The notes beneath the pieces are model-generated. The model searched no databases and was not told the DNA's origin. It worked only from the letters and a program-made list of their open reading frames with translations. A stretch of DNA of 12,074 bases from Anaerolineae bacterium (GTDB taxonomy: Bacteria > Chloroflexota > Anaerolineae > 4572-78 > NAK82): positions 1 through 12,074 of the forward strand of contig JANXAX010000047.1 of assembly GCA_025062175.1 (NCBI GenBank). Direction: 5' to 3'. Of this stretch, positions 1 through 7,276 are shown one piece after another (positions within the stretch are counted from its first letter, which is position 1; every line of letters starts with the position of its first letter). The translations under genes were made by a program, and so were the position numbers.

Positions 1-122
1 CCAGCGACGCAGCCGATTTCATCACCGGCGCGACGCTGGTCATCGACGGCGGGCAGATGCTCTACCTGGGCTCACCCAACACCCCACCCCCGCTCGCCTG
101 GGAGCAGCCGGGCAAGCGATGA
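1..122 (+). CDS. Short-chain dehydrogenase/reductase, C-terminal end only (partial)
   Basis: The frame starting at base 3 is open from the window edge to a TGA at 120-122 and gives about 39 residues. It begins with S-D-A-A-D-F-I-T-G-A-T-L-V-I-D-G-G, the usual C-terminal end of classical short-chain dehydrogenases, where a residue run ending in I-T-G-x-x-x-x-V-D-G-G closes the NAD(P)-binding fold. About 20 further residues, rich in proline, follow this motif as a tail. The catalytic Ser-Tyr-Lys and the glycine-rich cofactor site lie outside the window, so the substrate cannot be named. The stop is 28 bases before carA on the same strand, so read-through into carA is possible. The family call is fairly firm; the specific function is unknown. 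Confidence 0.8.
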   Translation, partial: SDAADFITGATLVIDGGQMLYLGSPNTPPPLAWEQPGKR

Positions 123-139
123 GGGATGAACAAGCGCGT

Positions 140-150
140 GGAGGAGGTGG
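140..150 (+). promoter_or_regulatory. Strong Shine-Dalgarno site of carA
   Basis: The run GGAGGAGGTGG directly precedes the ATG at 151. It can pair with the 16S rRNA tail in two registers, leaving about 3 or 6 bases of spacer. It supports the chosen carA start. I saw no clear pyrimidine-responsive leader or attenuator in the 28-base gap after the dehydrogenase gene. Confidence 0.7.
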
Positions 151-1281
<1,131 letters not shown>

Positions 1282-1291
1282 CAAGATCGTG

Positions 1292-2233
1292 ATGCCGTCG
1301 ATCACCACCGTCACGCTCAACCCCGTCTTGGACAAAGCGTTCAGCGTGCCACGGCTGGAGCCGGGCACCGTCCATCGTCTACGTCCGATGCGGGAGGATT
1401 TAGGCGGCAAGGGAATCAACGTTTCGCGCACATTGCGAATGTTGGGCATCCCAAGTCGTATTGTCGCGTTCTTCGGTGGTCGCACGGGGCAGTATATGGA
1501 GCAGCAGCTGCGTGCGGCGGGCTATGAAGTGATCTCCATCGCGGTGGAGGGGGAGACGCGTCAGAACATCACCCTGCTGGACGAAGCGCGCGACCAGTAT
1601 ACCAAGTTCAACGAGCCGGGCCCTCGCGTGGGTGAGGATTCGATCGCCGCGCTCCAAGCGTGTATCCGACAATCAGTGCAGCTGGGTGATATATGGGCCT
1701 TCTGTGGTAGTCTGCCGCCCGGTGCGCCGGATGACCTCTATGCCCAATGTATTGCATGGGTGCAAGCGAGCGGCGGGCGCGCATTTCTGGACACGAGTGG
1801 TGCAGCGCTGCGCGCTGGTCTGGAGGCACGCCCCTTTGCGGTCAAACCCAACAGCGAGGAGGCATCGGAGCTGCTCGCGCTGGCACTTTCTGGCGATGCG
1901 GAGCATGCTGCGGCCGCCCGTCAGCTGCAGCAGCACGGCATCGCCTTGGTAGCCATTTCGCGTGGCGCGCGCGGGATAGTTTTGGCGATGCAAGATCAGG
2001 TGTGGATGGCCATCCCACCACCGGTGCACGCGCGCAGTCCGGTGGGCGCCGGCGATGCCGCGCTGGCCGGGCTGATCTGGGCGGTGTGTGATGCCTGTGA
2101 GCCGGCCGAGGTTGCGGCGCGCGCGGTTGCGTGTGGCACGGCTGCCGCCATGCAGGAGGGCACCGGCGTGGGCGACCGTCCATTGGTGGAAACGCTATTG
2201 CAACAGGTCACCGTGACCCGGTTGAGGCCGTGA
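1292..2233 (+). CDS. PfkB-family hexose-phosphate kinase, 1-phosphofructokinase/LacC type
   Basis: This 313-residue ribokinase-fold protein most resembles 1-phosphofructokinase (FruK) and tagatose-6-phosphate kinase (LacC), which phosphorylate a ketohexose phosphate with ATP. It starts with T-V-T-L-N-P-V-L-D, typical of that subgroup. The first PfkB signature is G-G-K-G-I-N-V at 38-44. N-E-P-G-P (107-111), G-S-L-P-P-G (139-144) and V-K-P-N (184-187) follow. The second signature, P-V-G-A-G-D-A (250-256), contains the probable catalytic base Asp255. The frame is open back to 1190, inside carA, but family homology begins at the ATG at 1292. A GTG at 1289 is an alternative, and neither has a strong Shine-Dalgarno site, so it may be read by coupling from carA, whose stop is 10 bases upstream. 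Substrate (fructose 1-phosphate, tagatose 6-phosphate or fructose 6-phosphate) cannot be decided from sequence. The convergent mtlD gene also deals with a fructose phosphate. Confidence 0.88.
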   Translation: MPSITTVTLNPVLDKAFSVPRLEPGTVHRLRPMREDLGGKGINVSRTLRMLGIPSRIVAFFGGRTGQYMEQQLRAAGYEVISIAVEGETRQNITLLDEARDQYTKFNEPGPRVGEDSIAALQACIRQSVQLGDIWAFCGSLPPGAPDDLYAQCIAWVQASGGRAFLDTSGAALRAGLEARPFAVKPNSEEASELLALALSGDAEHAAAARQLQQHGIALVAISRGARGIVLAMQDQVWMAIPPPVHARSPVGAGDAALAGLIWAVCDACEPAEVAARAVACGTAAAMQEGTGVGDRPLVETLLQQVTVTRLRP

Positions 2234-2347
2234 GGGTGCATTGGGGTGCAAACCCACATCCCACCAGCGCCGGCGTGATTCCAGCTGCGCTACAAACGCA
2301 CCTACGCTCAGGCGGGCCGCTGCATGATGCCTCCCAACATGCCGGCA

Positions 2348-2382
2348 GCCAGCTCGCGCGGCAAAGGCACGGCACAGCTGGC
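2348..2382. repeat. Inverted repeat, 7-base arms
   Basis: GCCAGCT at 2348-2354 pairs perfectly with AGCTGGC at 2376-2382, with a 21-base GC-rich loop between them. In RNA from either strand this would form a long-loop hairpin. No T-run follows, so a classical intrinsic terminator is not supported. Confidence 0.45.
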
Positions 2383-2420
2383 CGTGTCTTGGGTTGTCTG
2401 TCTCTTGAGCACGACGTGGC

Positions 2421-2443
2421 TGCCGTGTTATCTGACCACGGCA
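2421..2443. repeat. Inverted repeat, 7-base arms with 9-base loop
   Basis: TGCCGTG at 2421-2427 pairs perfectly with CACGGCA at 2437-2443 around the loop ttatctgac. It lies about 190 bases after the kinase stop. On the plus strand it is followed by caaaacc rather than T residues, so any terminator role would have to be factor-dependent. Confidence 0.5.
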
Positions 2444-2508
2444 AAACCGAGCCGCTCTACCGGAACAGTCCATGGAGGCACAGCGCAAGCCAAATCCAGG
2501 CAACCGAT

Positions 2509-2527
2509 GGCCACCTCGAAGGTGGTC
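2509..2527. terminator. Short strong hairpin, possible bidirectional terminator stem
   Basis: CCACCT at 2511-2516 and AGGTGG at 2520-2525 form a perfect stem around CGA. A G-T and a G-C pair extend it to 2509-2527. It sits about 55 bases beyond the mtlD stop on the minus strand and about 275 bases beyond the kinase stop. No T-run follows on either strand, so the terminator call is inference from position and stem strength only. Confidence 0.35.
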
Positions 2528-2542
2528 AGCAGAGGAGGTGAA

Positions 2543-2557
2543 CCCTTCGACGAAGGG
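2543..2557. terminator. Near-perfect palindrome just beyond the mtlD stop
   Basis: CCCTTCG (2543-2549) and CGAAGGG (2551-2557) are perfect complements around one base. In practice this gives a five-pair stem with a five-base loop. It lies 24 bases after the mtlD stop on the minus strand and is the best-placed stem to end the long minus-strand run. It has no T tract. It could instead be a protein-binding palindrome. Confidence 0.35.
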
Positions 2558-2581
2558 CGCGAATGGTGCTCGGCCACCCAC

Positions 2582-3781
2582 TCAGCGTTTGGGTTGCCAT
2601 TCGGGATCGCTCCGGAGTATCTGGTAGCGTTCGCGCACCAGCCCTGCCAGCGGCTCATCCGGGCGGATGCCGCACACTTTTTGCAGTGCGCCATCGAATC
2701 CCCAATCTCGAATGATGGACTGTAGTTCGACAGCATGGGGATCGTCGGGGTCATCGTAGGCCAACCCGGCAGCGATGCCCCAAGCCAGGCCAATGGGGGT
2801 GATGTGGTGCTTCTCGGCCAAGCGCGCCGCTCCCACCAGCCGGTCGTCGGGCGCCAATTTACGCAGCGGGTCGCGTGCCAGACGACTGATCGGATCTCCT
2901 AAGGCGCGGTTGGCAAAGCGGTCCAGCAGATATTGCACGTTTTCGGCCAGCGCCACGGCATCCAGATGGTGCTCTGCCTGCAACGCGCGACTCGACTCGT
3001 TGAGCGCTTGATGGAGCAAGGCATTGATGCGCGGATGGCACAAGGCCTCATAGCCATAGGTGTAACCGAGCCGATAGCCCAAGTAGCCCAACATAGCGTG
3101 GCCGGCGTTGTGGATGTAGAGCTTGCGGTCGGTATAAGCCACAAAGGGCGAGACAGCATACATACCGACCACTTCCGGCAACGGACCGACGAAGGCATCG
3201 CGGTCCACCGGCAACACTTTGTAGGGCTCGGCCACGATGAGGGTGGGGTCGGCGGCGCGCTGTTCCGGCGTCGGCACTGGCGACATGCGCGCGATCACCG
3301 AGGCGACGAACCCGACGCGCTCGTGCAGCAGGGGTTTGAGCGCATCCGGTAGTCCCGCTGCAACATAGCGACGTAAAACATCAGGCGCATCGTGGAGATT
3401 TTCCGCCAGGATGATGTTCTGCGGTGTGCTGGTCCCGGTGGACCAGCGCTGTGCTAATCCCGCCGCGATAGGAACGGCGATGGCAGAAAGCGCTCGTGCC
3501 CCCACCGCCGTCGCCATAAGGGTGGCATTGGCGACCTCCTCGGCCACCCGCTCCCCATGCCGTGCGTCGACCGCGCGCACCGGCCCGATGGACAGCTCCT
3601 CCACTCCTGAGACACCGGCCAGGCGTAATGTGTAACATCCCCTTTGGTTCAGCGCTTCCACTAGCACCTGATCGATGTCCACGAAGACCACCTGGTAGCC
3701 CGATTCACTGAACAGCTGCCCCAGGAAACCCCGTCCCACGCTTCCTGCGCCGAAGATCACCGCCGTAGGTTGTCCACGCAT
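2582..3781 (-). CDS. mtlD: Mannitol-1-phosphate 5-dehydrogenase
   Basis: MtlD interconverts mannitol 1-phosphate and fructose 6-phosphate with NAD(H) in the cytosol. The 399-residue product is close to the usual family length of about 380-390. The N-terminal Rossmann motif G-A-G-S-V-G-R-G-F at 11-19 binds NAD. N-I-I-L-A-E-N-L-H is at 122-130. The polyol dehydrogenase catalytic motif K-L-Y-I-H-N-A-G-H (220-228) supplies Lys220, Asn225 and His228. The C-terminal stretch with D-P-L-R-K-L-A-P-D-D-R-L (304-315) is very like known MtlD proteins. The ATG is preceded by AGGAGG (3793-3798) at a long 11-base spacing. It is the last gene of the minus-strand run, 36 bases after moaD-moaE. No PTS mannitol transporter is in the window, so mannitol synthesis is as plausible as uptake-linked breakdown. 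Family identity is firm; the physiological direction is not known. Confidence 0.92.
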   Translation of the reverse strand: MRGQPTAVIFGAGSVGRGFLGQLFSESGYQVVFVDIDQVLVEALNQRGCYTLRLAGVSGVEELSIGPVRAVDARHGERVAEEVANATLMATAVGARALSAIAVPIAAGLAQRWSTGTSTPQNIILAENLHDAPDVLRRYVAAGLPDALKPLLHERVGFVASVIARMSPVPTPEQRAADPTLIVAEPYKVLPVDRDAFVGPLPEVVGMYAVSPFVAYTDRKLYIHNAGHAMLGYLGYRLGYTYGYEALCHPRINALLHQALNESSRALQAEHHLDAVALAENVQYLLDRFANRALGDPISRLARDPLRKLAPDDRLVGAARLAEKHHITPIGLAWGIAAGLAYDDPDDPHAVELQSIIRDWGFDGALQKVCGIRPDEPLAGLVRERYQILRSDPEWQPKR

Positions 3782-3817
3782 CCTGCTACCCGCCTCCTGA
3801 TAACCCCCACCGATTCG

Positions 3818-4504
3818 TCAGGGTGATACCTCTTCGGGCAAGTAATCTCCTTCGACCCATACTGCCCCATCGGGGCCGATCTCCTTCTTCCAGATGGGCA
3901 CAATCTGCTTAAGGCGCTCGATAGCGTAGCGACAAGCCTCGAAGCAGCCATCGTCGCGGTGCGTGCTGGAGACGGCGATGACCACCGCCACATCGCCGAC
4001 TTCCAGCCGGCCGACTCGCTGGACGATGGCGATCTCCGCGACGCGCGGCCAACGGGCGCGCATCTCCGCCACGATTTGACCCAGCATGTTCGACGCCATC
4101 GGCTCATATGCCTCGTACTCCAAGTAGAGCACCTCTCGTCCACAGGAGACATTGCGCACGCTGCCCACAAATGTCGCCACAGCGCCGGTGTCCGGCCGGA
4201 TGACGCTGCGAATGATGGTCGCAGGGTCAAGGGGAGCATCGGTGATGCCCACGTAGCCCACACCCCCGCTGACGGGGGGAAAGAGAGCCACCTCATCGCC
4301 GTCGTGCAGCGGGCTGTCCCTTCCTGCGAGCTGATGGTTCAGTGCGACAAACGTTCGCGTGGCCAGCTCGCGCAACCCCGGAAACTGGGTGTAGAGATCT
4401 TGCAGCAGATCGTCCAGCGTAGCGCCTTCTTCCACCTCACGCACCAGCTGCCCGCTGCCGACCACCTCGCGCAGACGCGCGAACAGTTTGACTGTTACAT
4501 GCAT
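3818..4504 (-). CDS. MoaD-MoaE fusion, molybdopterin synthase
   Basis: One 228-residue reading frame carries both molybdopterin synthase subunits, which convert cyclic pyranopterin monophosphate to molybdopterin. Residues 1-81 are a MoaD ubiquitin-like domain starting V-T-V-K-L-F-A-R-L-R-E and ending F-P-P-V-S-G-G (75-81). The Gly-Gly normally forms the free thiocarboxylated C terminus. MoaE follows from about residue 84, with F-V-G-S-V-R (112-117), L-E-Y-E-A-Y (128-133), R-V-G-R-L-E-V-G-D (163-171) and E-A-C-R-Y-A-I-E-R-L-K (189-199), then the catalytic-lysine region I-W-K-K-E (204-208). I chose the ATG at 4504, eight bases after GGAG. A GTG at 4507, directly after the moaC stop, would add one residue. 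Fused forms such as mycobacterial MoaX are known and are reported to be cleaved after the Gly-Gly. The fusion is read in one clean frame, so it is not obviously a frameshift artefact. Confidence 0.94.
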   Translation of the reverse strand: MHVTVKLFARLREVVGSGQLVREVEEGATLDDLLQDLYTQFPGLRELATRTFVALNHQLAGRDSPLHDGDEVALFPPVSGGVGYVGITDAPLDPATIIRSVIRPDTGAVATFVGSVRNVSCGREVLYLEYEAYEPMASNMLGQIVAEMRARWPRVAEIAIVQRVGRLEVGDVAVVIAVSSTHRDDGCFEACRYAIERLKQIVPIWKKEIGPDGAVWVEGDYLPEEVSP

Positions 4505-4507
4505 CAC

Positions 4508-5032
4508 CTATTCTCCGCTCCACTCACCGCTTTTGCCACCGCTCTTGTGCACCAGGCGCACCGCTTCGAGGCGCATCGACCGGTCCACCGCTTTGCACAT
4601 GTCGTAAATGGTCAGGCCAGCGACGGCCACCGCGACCAGTGCCTCCATCTCCGCGCCCGTCCTACCCACAGTGCGCACCGTGGCGCTGATTTCCACTGCT
4701 GCGGGTTGCCCTTCGGTCGTCGGTGTGATGGGTGTAAACGTGACGGCGACATATGTCAAAGGCAGCGGATGGCACAGCGGGATCAGTTCATCGGCGCGCT
4801 TGGCCGCCATAATGCCGGCCACCTGCGCGACGGCGAATACATCTCCCTTGGGCACTCCGCCCGTCTGGATGAGCGCCAGCGTAGCTGGCTGCATCACCAG
4901 GCGTCCCCGTGCCGTGGCTTCGCGGGGGGTTTCCGCCTTGTCGCCCACATCGACCATGTGGACATGCCCCTCCGCGTCGATGTGACTCAGTGCGCCCGCA
5001 AGGGTCTGATCCGATGGCTCTGCCGCTGCCAT
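4508..5032 (-). CDS. moaC: Cyclic pyranopterin monophosphate synthase MoaC
   Basis: MoaC converts the product of the radical SAM enzyme MoaA into cyclic pyranopterin monophosphate, the first stable intermediate of molybdenum cofactor synthesis. The 174-residue protein shows S-H-I-D-A-E-G-H-V-H-M-V-D-V (16-29), P-K-G-D-V-F (61-66), the C-H-P-L-P-L loop (87-92) and T-G-A-E-M-E-A-L (125-132). Y-D-M-C-K-A-V-D (143-150) holds Asp144 and Lys147, which match known active-site residues. The frame is open upstream to 5077, but that start would overlap hemL. The ATG at 5032 has a GGAG eight bases before it and fits the family length. The TAG stop is followed at once by the moaD-moaE start, so the two are surely co-translated. 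MoaA is not in the window. Confidence 0.94.
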   Translation of the reverse strand: MAAAEPSDQTLAGALSHIDAEGHVHMVDVGDKAETPREATARGRLVMQPATLALIQTGGVPKGDVFAVAQVAGIMAAKRADELIPLCHPLPLTYVAVTFTPITPTTEGQPAAVEISATVRTVGRTGAEMEALVAVAVAGLTIYDMCKAVDRSMRLEAVRLVHKSGGKSGEWSGE

Positions 5033-5040
5033 ATGCGGAG

Positions 5041-5044
5041 CTCC
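5041..5044 (-). promoter_or_regulatory. Shine-Dalgarno site that sets the moaC start
   Basis: GGAG on the minus strand lies 8 bases before the ATG at 5032, in the 20-base gap after the hemL stop. It favours this start over the upstream one at 5077, which would overlap hemL by 25 bases. Confidence 0.55.
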
Positions 5045-5052
5045 GGCGCAGG

Positions 5053-6339
5053 TTACGCCACCTGCTGGAAGGCCCAACGTGCTGCCGTGATCGTCGACTC
5101 GATCACCATGTCATCATGGGCCAGAGAAACAAAGCCCGCTTCGAACTGGGAAGGCGCCAGATAGACACCTTGCTCCAACATCGCCTGGAAGAAGCGCGCG
5201 AAGCGCTGCGTGTCCGACCGTTTGGCGCTGGCCCAGTCGGTAACTGGGTCGGGGGTGAAGAACGCGGAGAACATCGTGCCCACCTGCGTGGTGAAAAGCG
5301 GCACACCTGCCGCGCGCGCAGCGGCGCTGATCCCCTCACACAACTTGCGTGTGCAGGCCACGATGCCATCGAAGACACCCGGCTGGCGCAGGATGTTCAG
5401 TGTCTCGATCCCGGCGGTCATGGCCAAGGGGTTGCCGCTCAGCGTCCCTGCCTGATACATCGCGCCAGCAGGCGCCACCAGCTGCATAATCTCGGCACGG
5501 CCCGCATAGGCACCCACCGGCAGTCCGCCACCGATCACCTTGCCGAGCGTGGTCAAATCTGGTGTGATGCCATAGAGAGCCTGGGCACCTCCCAAAGCGA
5601 CGCGAAAGCCGGTCATCACCTCGTCGAAGATCAGCAAGGCGCCATGCTGCTGGGTGAGCGTCCGCAGACCGGCGAGGAAACCTTCCGCCGGGGGTACCAC
5701 CCCCATATTACCCGCCACCGGTTCTACGATGATCGCCGCGATCTGACCGGGATGCGCGTCGAAGAGCGCCTGCACCGCTTCTAAGTCGTTGTACGGCGCC
5801 ACTAGGGTGTCTTGGACGGCGCCACGAGGCACCCCCGGACTGTCGGGCAAGCCCAGCGTCGCCACGCCACTGCCCGCCTGAACCAGCAGCATATCCGCGT
5901 GGCCATGGTAACACCCTTCGAACTTGATAATCTTATCGCGCCCAGTGAATGCACGCGCCAGGCGCAGCGCGGTCATGGTGGCCTCGGTGCCGGAGTTGAC
6001 GAAGCGGATCATCTCGCACGCCGGCATCAGTGTGCGGATCAGCTCGGCCAGCCGGACTTCCAGGGCGGTGGGAGCGCCATAGCTTGTGCCGCGTTCGACC
6101 GCCTTTTTCAACGCCTCCACCACCTGAGGATGGGCATGGCCCAAGATGAGCGGCCCCCAACTCAGCACATAATCAATGTAGCGATTGCCGTCGACATCGT
6201 GCAAGTAGGGGCCCTGTCCTCGCGCGATAAAGAGCGGTTGTCCCCCCACAGCGCGAAATGCGCGCACAGGCGAATTGACGCCACCTGGTATCACCTTCTG
6301 GGCAGCAGCGAACAACGCTTGAGATTGAACGATGCGCAT
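5053..6339 (-). CDS. hemL: Glutamate-1-semialdehyde 2,1-aminomutase
   Basis: HemL is a pyridoxal-phosphate enzyme that turns glutamate 1-semialdehyde into 5-aminolevulinate, the first committed tetrapyrrole precursor. Its presence implies the C5 (glutamyl-tRNA) pathway rather than ALA synthase. The 428-residue product begins R-I-V-Q-S-Q-A-L-F and then shows V-I-P-G-G-V-N-S-P-V-R-A-F (16-28). Further landmarks are N-S-G-T-E-A-T-M (115-122), E-G-C-Y-H-G-H (141-147), F-D-E-V-M-T-G-F-R (238-246) and T-L-G-K-V-I-G-G-G-L-P (264-274), with the cofactor lysine at 267. The frame is open to 6486, but the extra 49 residues lack family similarity and overlap the GNAT gene. AGGAGG five bases before the ATG at 6339 settles the start. 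The glutamyl-tRNA reductase gene (hemA) is not in the window. Confidence 0.97.
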   Translation of the reverse strand: MRIVQSQALFAAAQKVIPGGVNSPVRAFRAVGGQPLFIARGQGPYLHDVDGNRYIDYVLSWGPLILGHAHPQVVEALKKAVERGTSYGAPTALEVRLAELIRTLMPACEMIRFVNSGTEATMTALRLARAFTGRDKIIKFEGCYHGHADMLLVQAGSGVATLGLPDSPGVPRGAVQDTLVAPYNDLEAVQALFDAHPGQIAAIIVEPVAGNMGVVPPAEGFLAGLRTLTQQHGALLIFDEVMTGFRVALGGAQALYGITPDLTTLGKVIGGGLPVGAYAGRAEIMQLVAPAGAMYQAGTLSGNPLAMTAGIETLNILRQPGVFDGIVACTRKLCEGISAAARAAGVPLFTTQVGTMFSAFFTPDPVTDWASAKRSDTQRFARFFQAMLEQGVYLAPSQFEAGFVSLAHDDMVIESTITAARWAFQQVA

Positions 6340-6344
6340 CAGCT

Positions 6345-6350
6345 CCTCCT
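6345..6350 (-). promoter_or_regulatory. Shine-Dalgarno site that sets the hemL start
   Basis: A perfect AGGAGG on the minus strand lies 5 bases before the ATG at 6339. It supports the 428-residue form over the longer open frame. The 73-base gap to the GNAT stop shows no other obvious signal. Confidence 0.7.
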
Positions 6351-6412
6351 GGGTATTGAGCCTGAGCGAAATGAGCAGCTTTTGATCGTCATCAGATGCG
6401 TCCACAGGTAAG

Positions 6413-7195
6413 TTATGTCTCGATAGGCGGCTGGCGATCAACGCCGATGGGTAACTCGACGCGATATACGAGCATCTTACGGCCATTTAGGACGATTTCC
6501 TGATCCACGCGCGCGCCTGCCAATCGGGCGATCATCCAGCGCACCGCTCGGTTTTTCTTCTCAACAGTGCCGACGGCGCGCATCGCGCCGCGTCGATACG
6601 CTTCCTCCAGCAGCTGGTCCAATATCCTCGGTCCGATCCCTTGACGCATGTAACTGTGCCGCAAGCCGACGAAGAGGATTTCGGCCTCGTCCGGCAATGG
6701 CTTCAAGGTACTGGGGTAACGGATGCTTTGGAGCAGCTGTCCGATCAATCCCGGGTCACGCAGGACCTGACGCACGACGGGCCACAACAGGCGATGCCAG
6801 TAGCGAGATTTGATCGTATGGAAGAGCTGGCGCGTGTCCATAGCGGCAAACCCCACCCCGGTCACCATCTCACCGTTCACGGCAACCACACCGAACACAT
6901 CGGGCAATTCGGCAAACAGCTCATATAGACGGATGAGGAAATCTTTGCCCAGGCGGGTCAAAAAGGTGCCTGGCTGGCCTTCGATGTGGATCTCGGCGGC
7001 ATCCCGGGCGTAGGCACGGGTATACGGCTGAATTTCCGTCAGGCTGACAAATGGTCCTCGCTTCGTGATGAAATGTCCCTCGCCAGCATCTCTGTCAGGA
7101 GCGATGGAGGCTAACGTATCGGATTGTGCTTCTCTGGGGTGGGAGAGGTTTTGACTCATCTCGACACTCGCACAATCTACTTTAATATGTGGCAT
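6413..7195 (-). CDS. GNAT-family N-acetyltransferase of unknown substrate
   Basis: The product is up to 260 residues. The first 45 or so are polar with no recognisable fold. A GNAT-like domain follows from about residue 52 to 247. Its acetyl-CoA binding motif A is seen at 171-196: A-E-I-L-F-V-G-L-R-H-S-Y-M-R-Q-G-I-G, then an amphipathic helix. In the Q/R-x-x-G-x-G core the first position is Met183, a mild departure. V-E-K-K-N-R-A-V-R-W (211-220) resembles motif B, with the usual Asn. An insert with several Trp/Tyr/Arg residues lies at about 123-165. The start is unsure: ATG at 7195 and ATG at 7159 are both possible, and neither has a strong ribosome binding site. It sits between hemY and hemL in the same direction, which suggests co-expression with heme genes but does not reveal a substrate. 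The family is fairly certain; the function is not known. Confidence 0.8.
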   Translation of the reverse strand: MPHIKVDCASVEMSQNLSHPREAQSDTLASIAPDRDAGEGHFITKRGPFVSLTEIQPYTRAYARDAAEIHIEGQPGTFLTRLGKDFLIRLYELFAELPDVFGVVAVNGEMVTGVGFAAMDTRQLFHTIKSRYWHRLLWPVVRQVLRDPGLIGQLLQSIRYPSTLKPLPDEAEILFVGLRHSYMRQGIGPRILDQLLEEAYRRGAMRAVGTVEKKNRAVRWMIARLAGARVDQEIVLNGRKMLVYRVELPIGVDRQPPIET

Positions 7196-7276
7196 GTTCT
7201 CTGCAGCTCAGGGTATCCTTTGGAGTGCATGAGCGGCTGCTGGCCGACCCATATAAGCGGCGCGTTGAGCCATCTC

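Larger units (their letters stand above)
2234..2581. other. Convergent intergenic region without a convincing gene, rich in hairpins
   Basis: This stretch lies between the 3' ends of the sugar kinase (plus strand) and mtlD (minus strand). Open frames cross it on both strands, but their products are low-complexity and rich in Arg, Ala and Pro, and run into neighbouring genes in other frames, so I do not call them. It holds a 7-base direct repeat (gggtgca at 2234-2240 and 2244-2250) and four inverted repeats listed separately. None is followed by a T-run. I found no recognisable tRNA, RNase P, tmRNA or SRP RNA core. It may be a bidirectional termination zone or a structured RNA. Confidence 0.6.

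Noticed and set aside
2131..2725. Overlapping open frames on both strands covering the gap between the kinase and mtlD
   Set aside because: They run into the coding regions on either side in other frames, have biased composition and lack recognisable motifs or ribosome binding sites. A small unrecognised protein cannot be fully excluded.
3959..5164. A 401-codon plus-strand open frame antisense to moaD-moaE and moaC
   Set aside because: Its product is rich in His, Arg and Asp with no family motif, and the opposite strand carries two clear genes with catalytic residues. It is a by-product of high-GC codon use.
4909..5784. A 291-codon plus-strand open frame antisense to moaC and hemL
   Set aside because: It has low-complexity basic composition, no domain and no good start signal, and hemL on the other strand is unmistakable.
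6340..6486. Extended N terminus for hemL
   Set aside because: The extension overlaps the GNAT gene and lacks family similarity, and a perfect AGGAGG precedes the ATG at 6339.
7208..7273. A 21-residue minus-strand open frame between hemY and the GNAT gene
   Set aside because: It is too short to judge, has no strong ribosome binding site and is Ala/Arg-rich, as expected for random GC-rich sequence.
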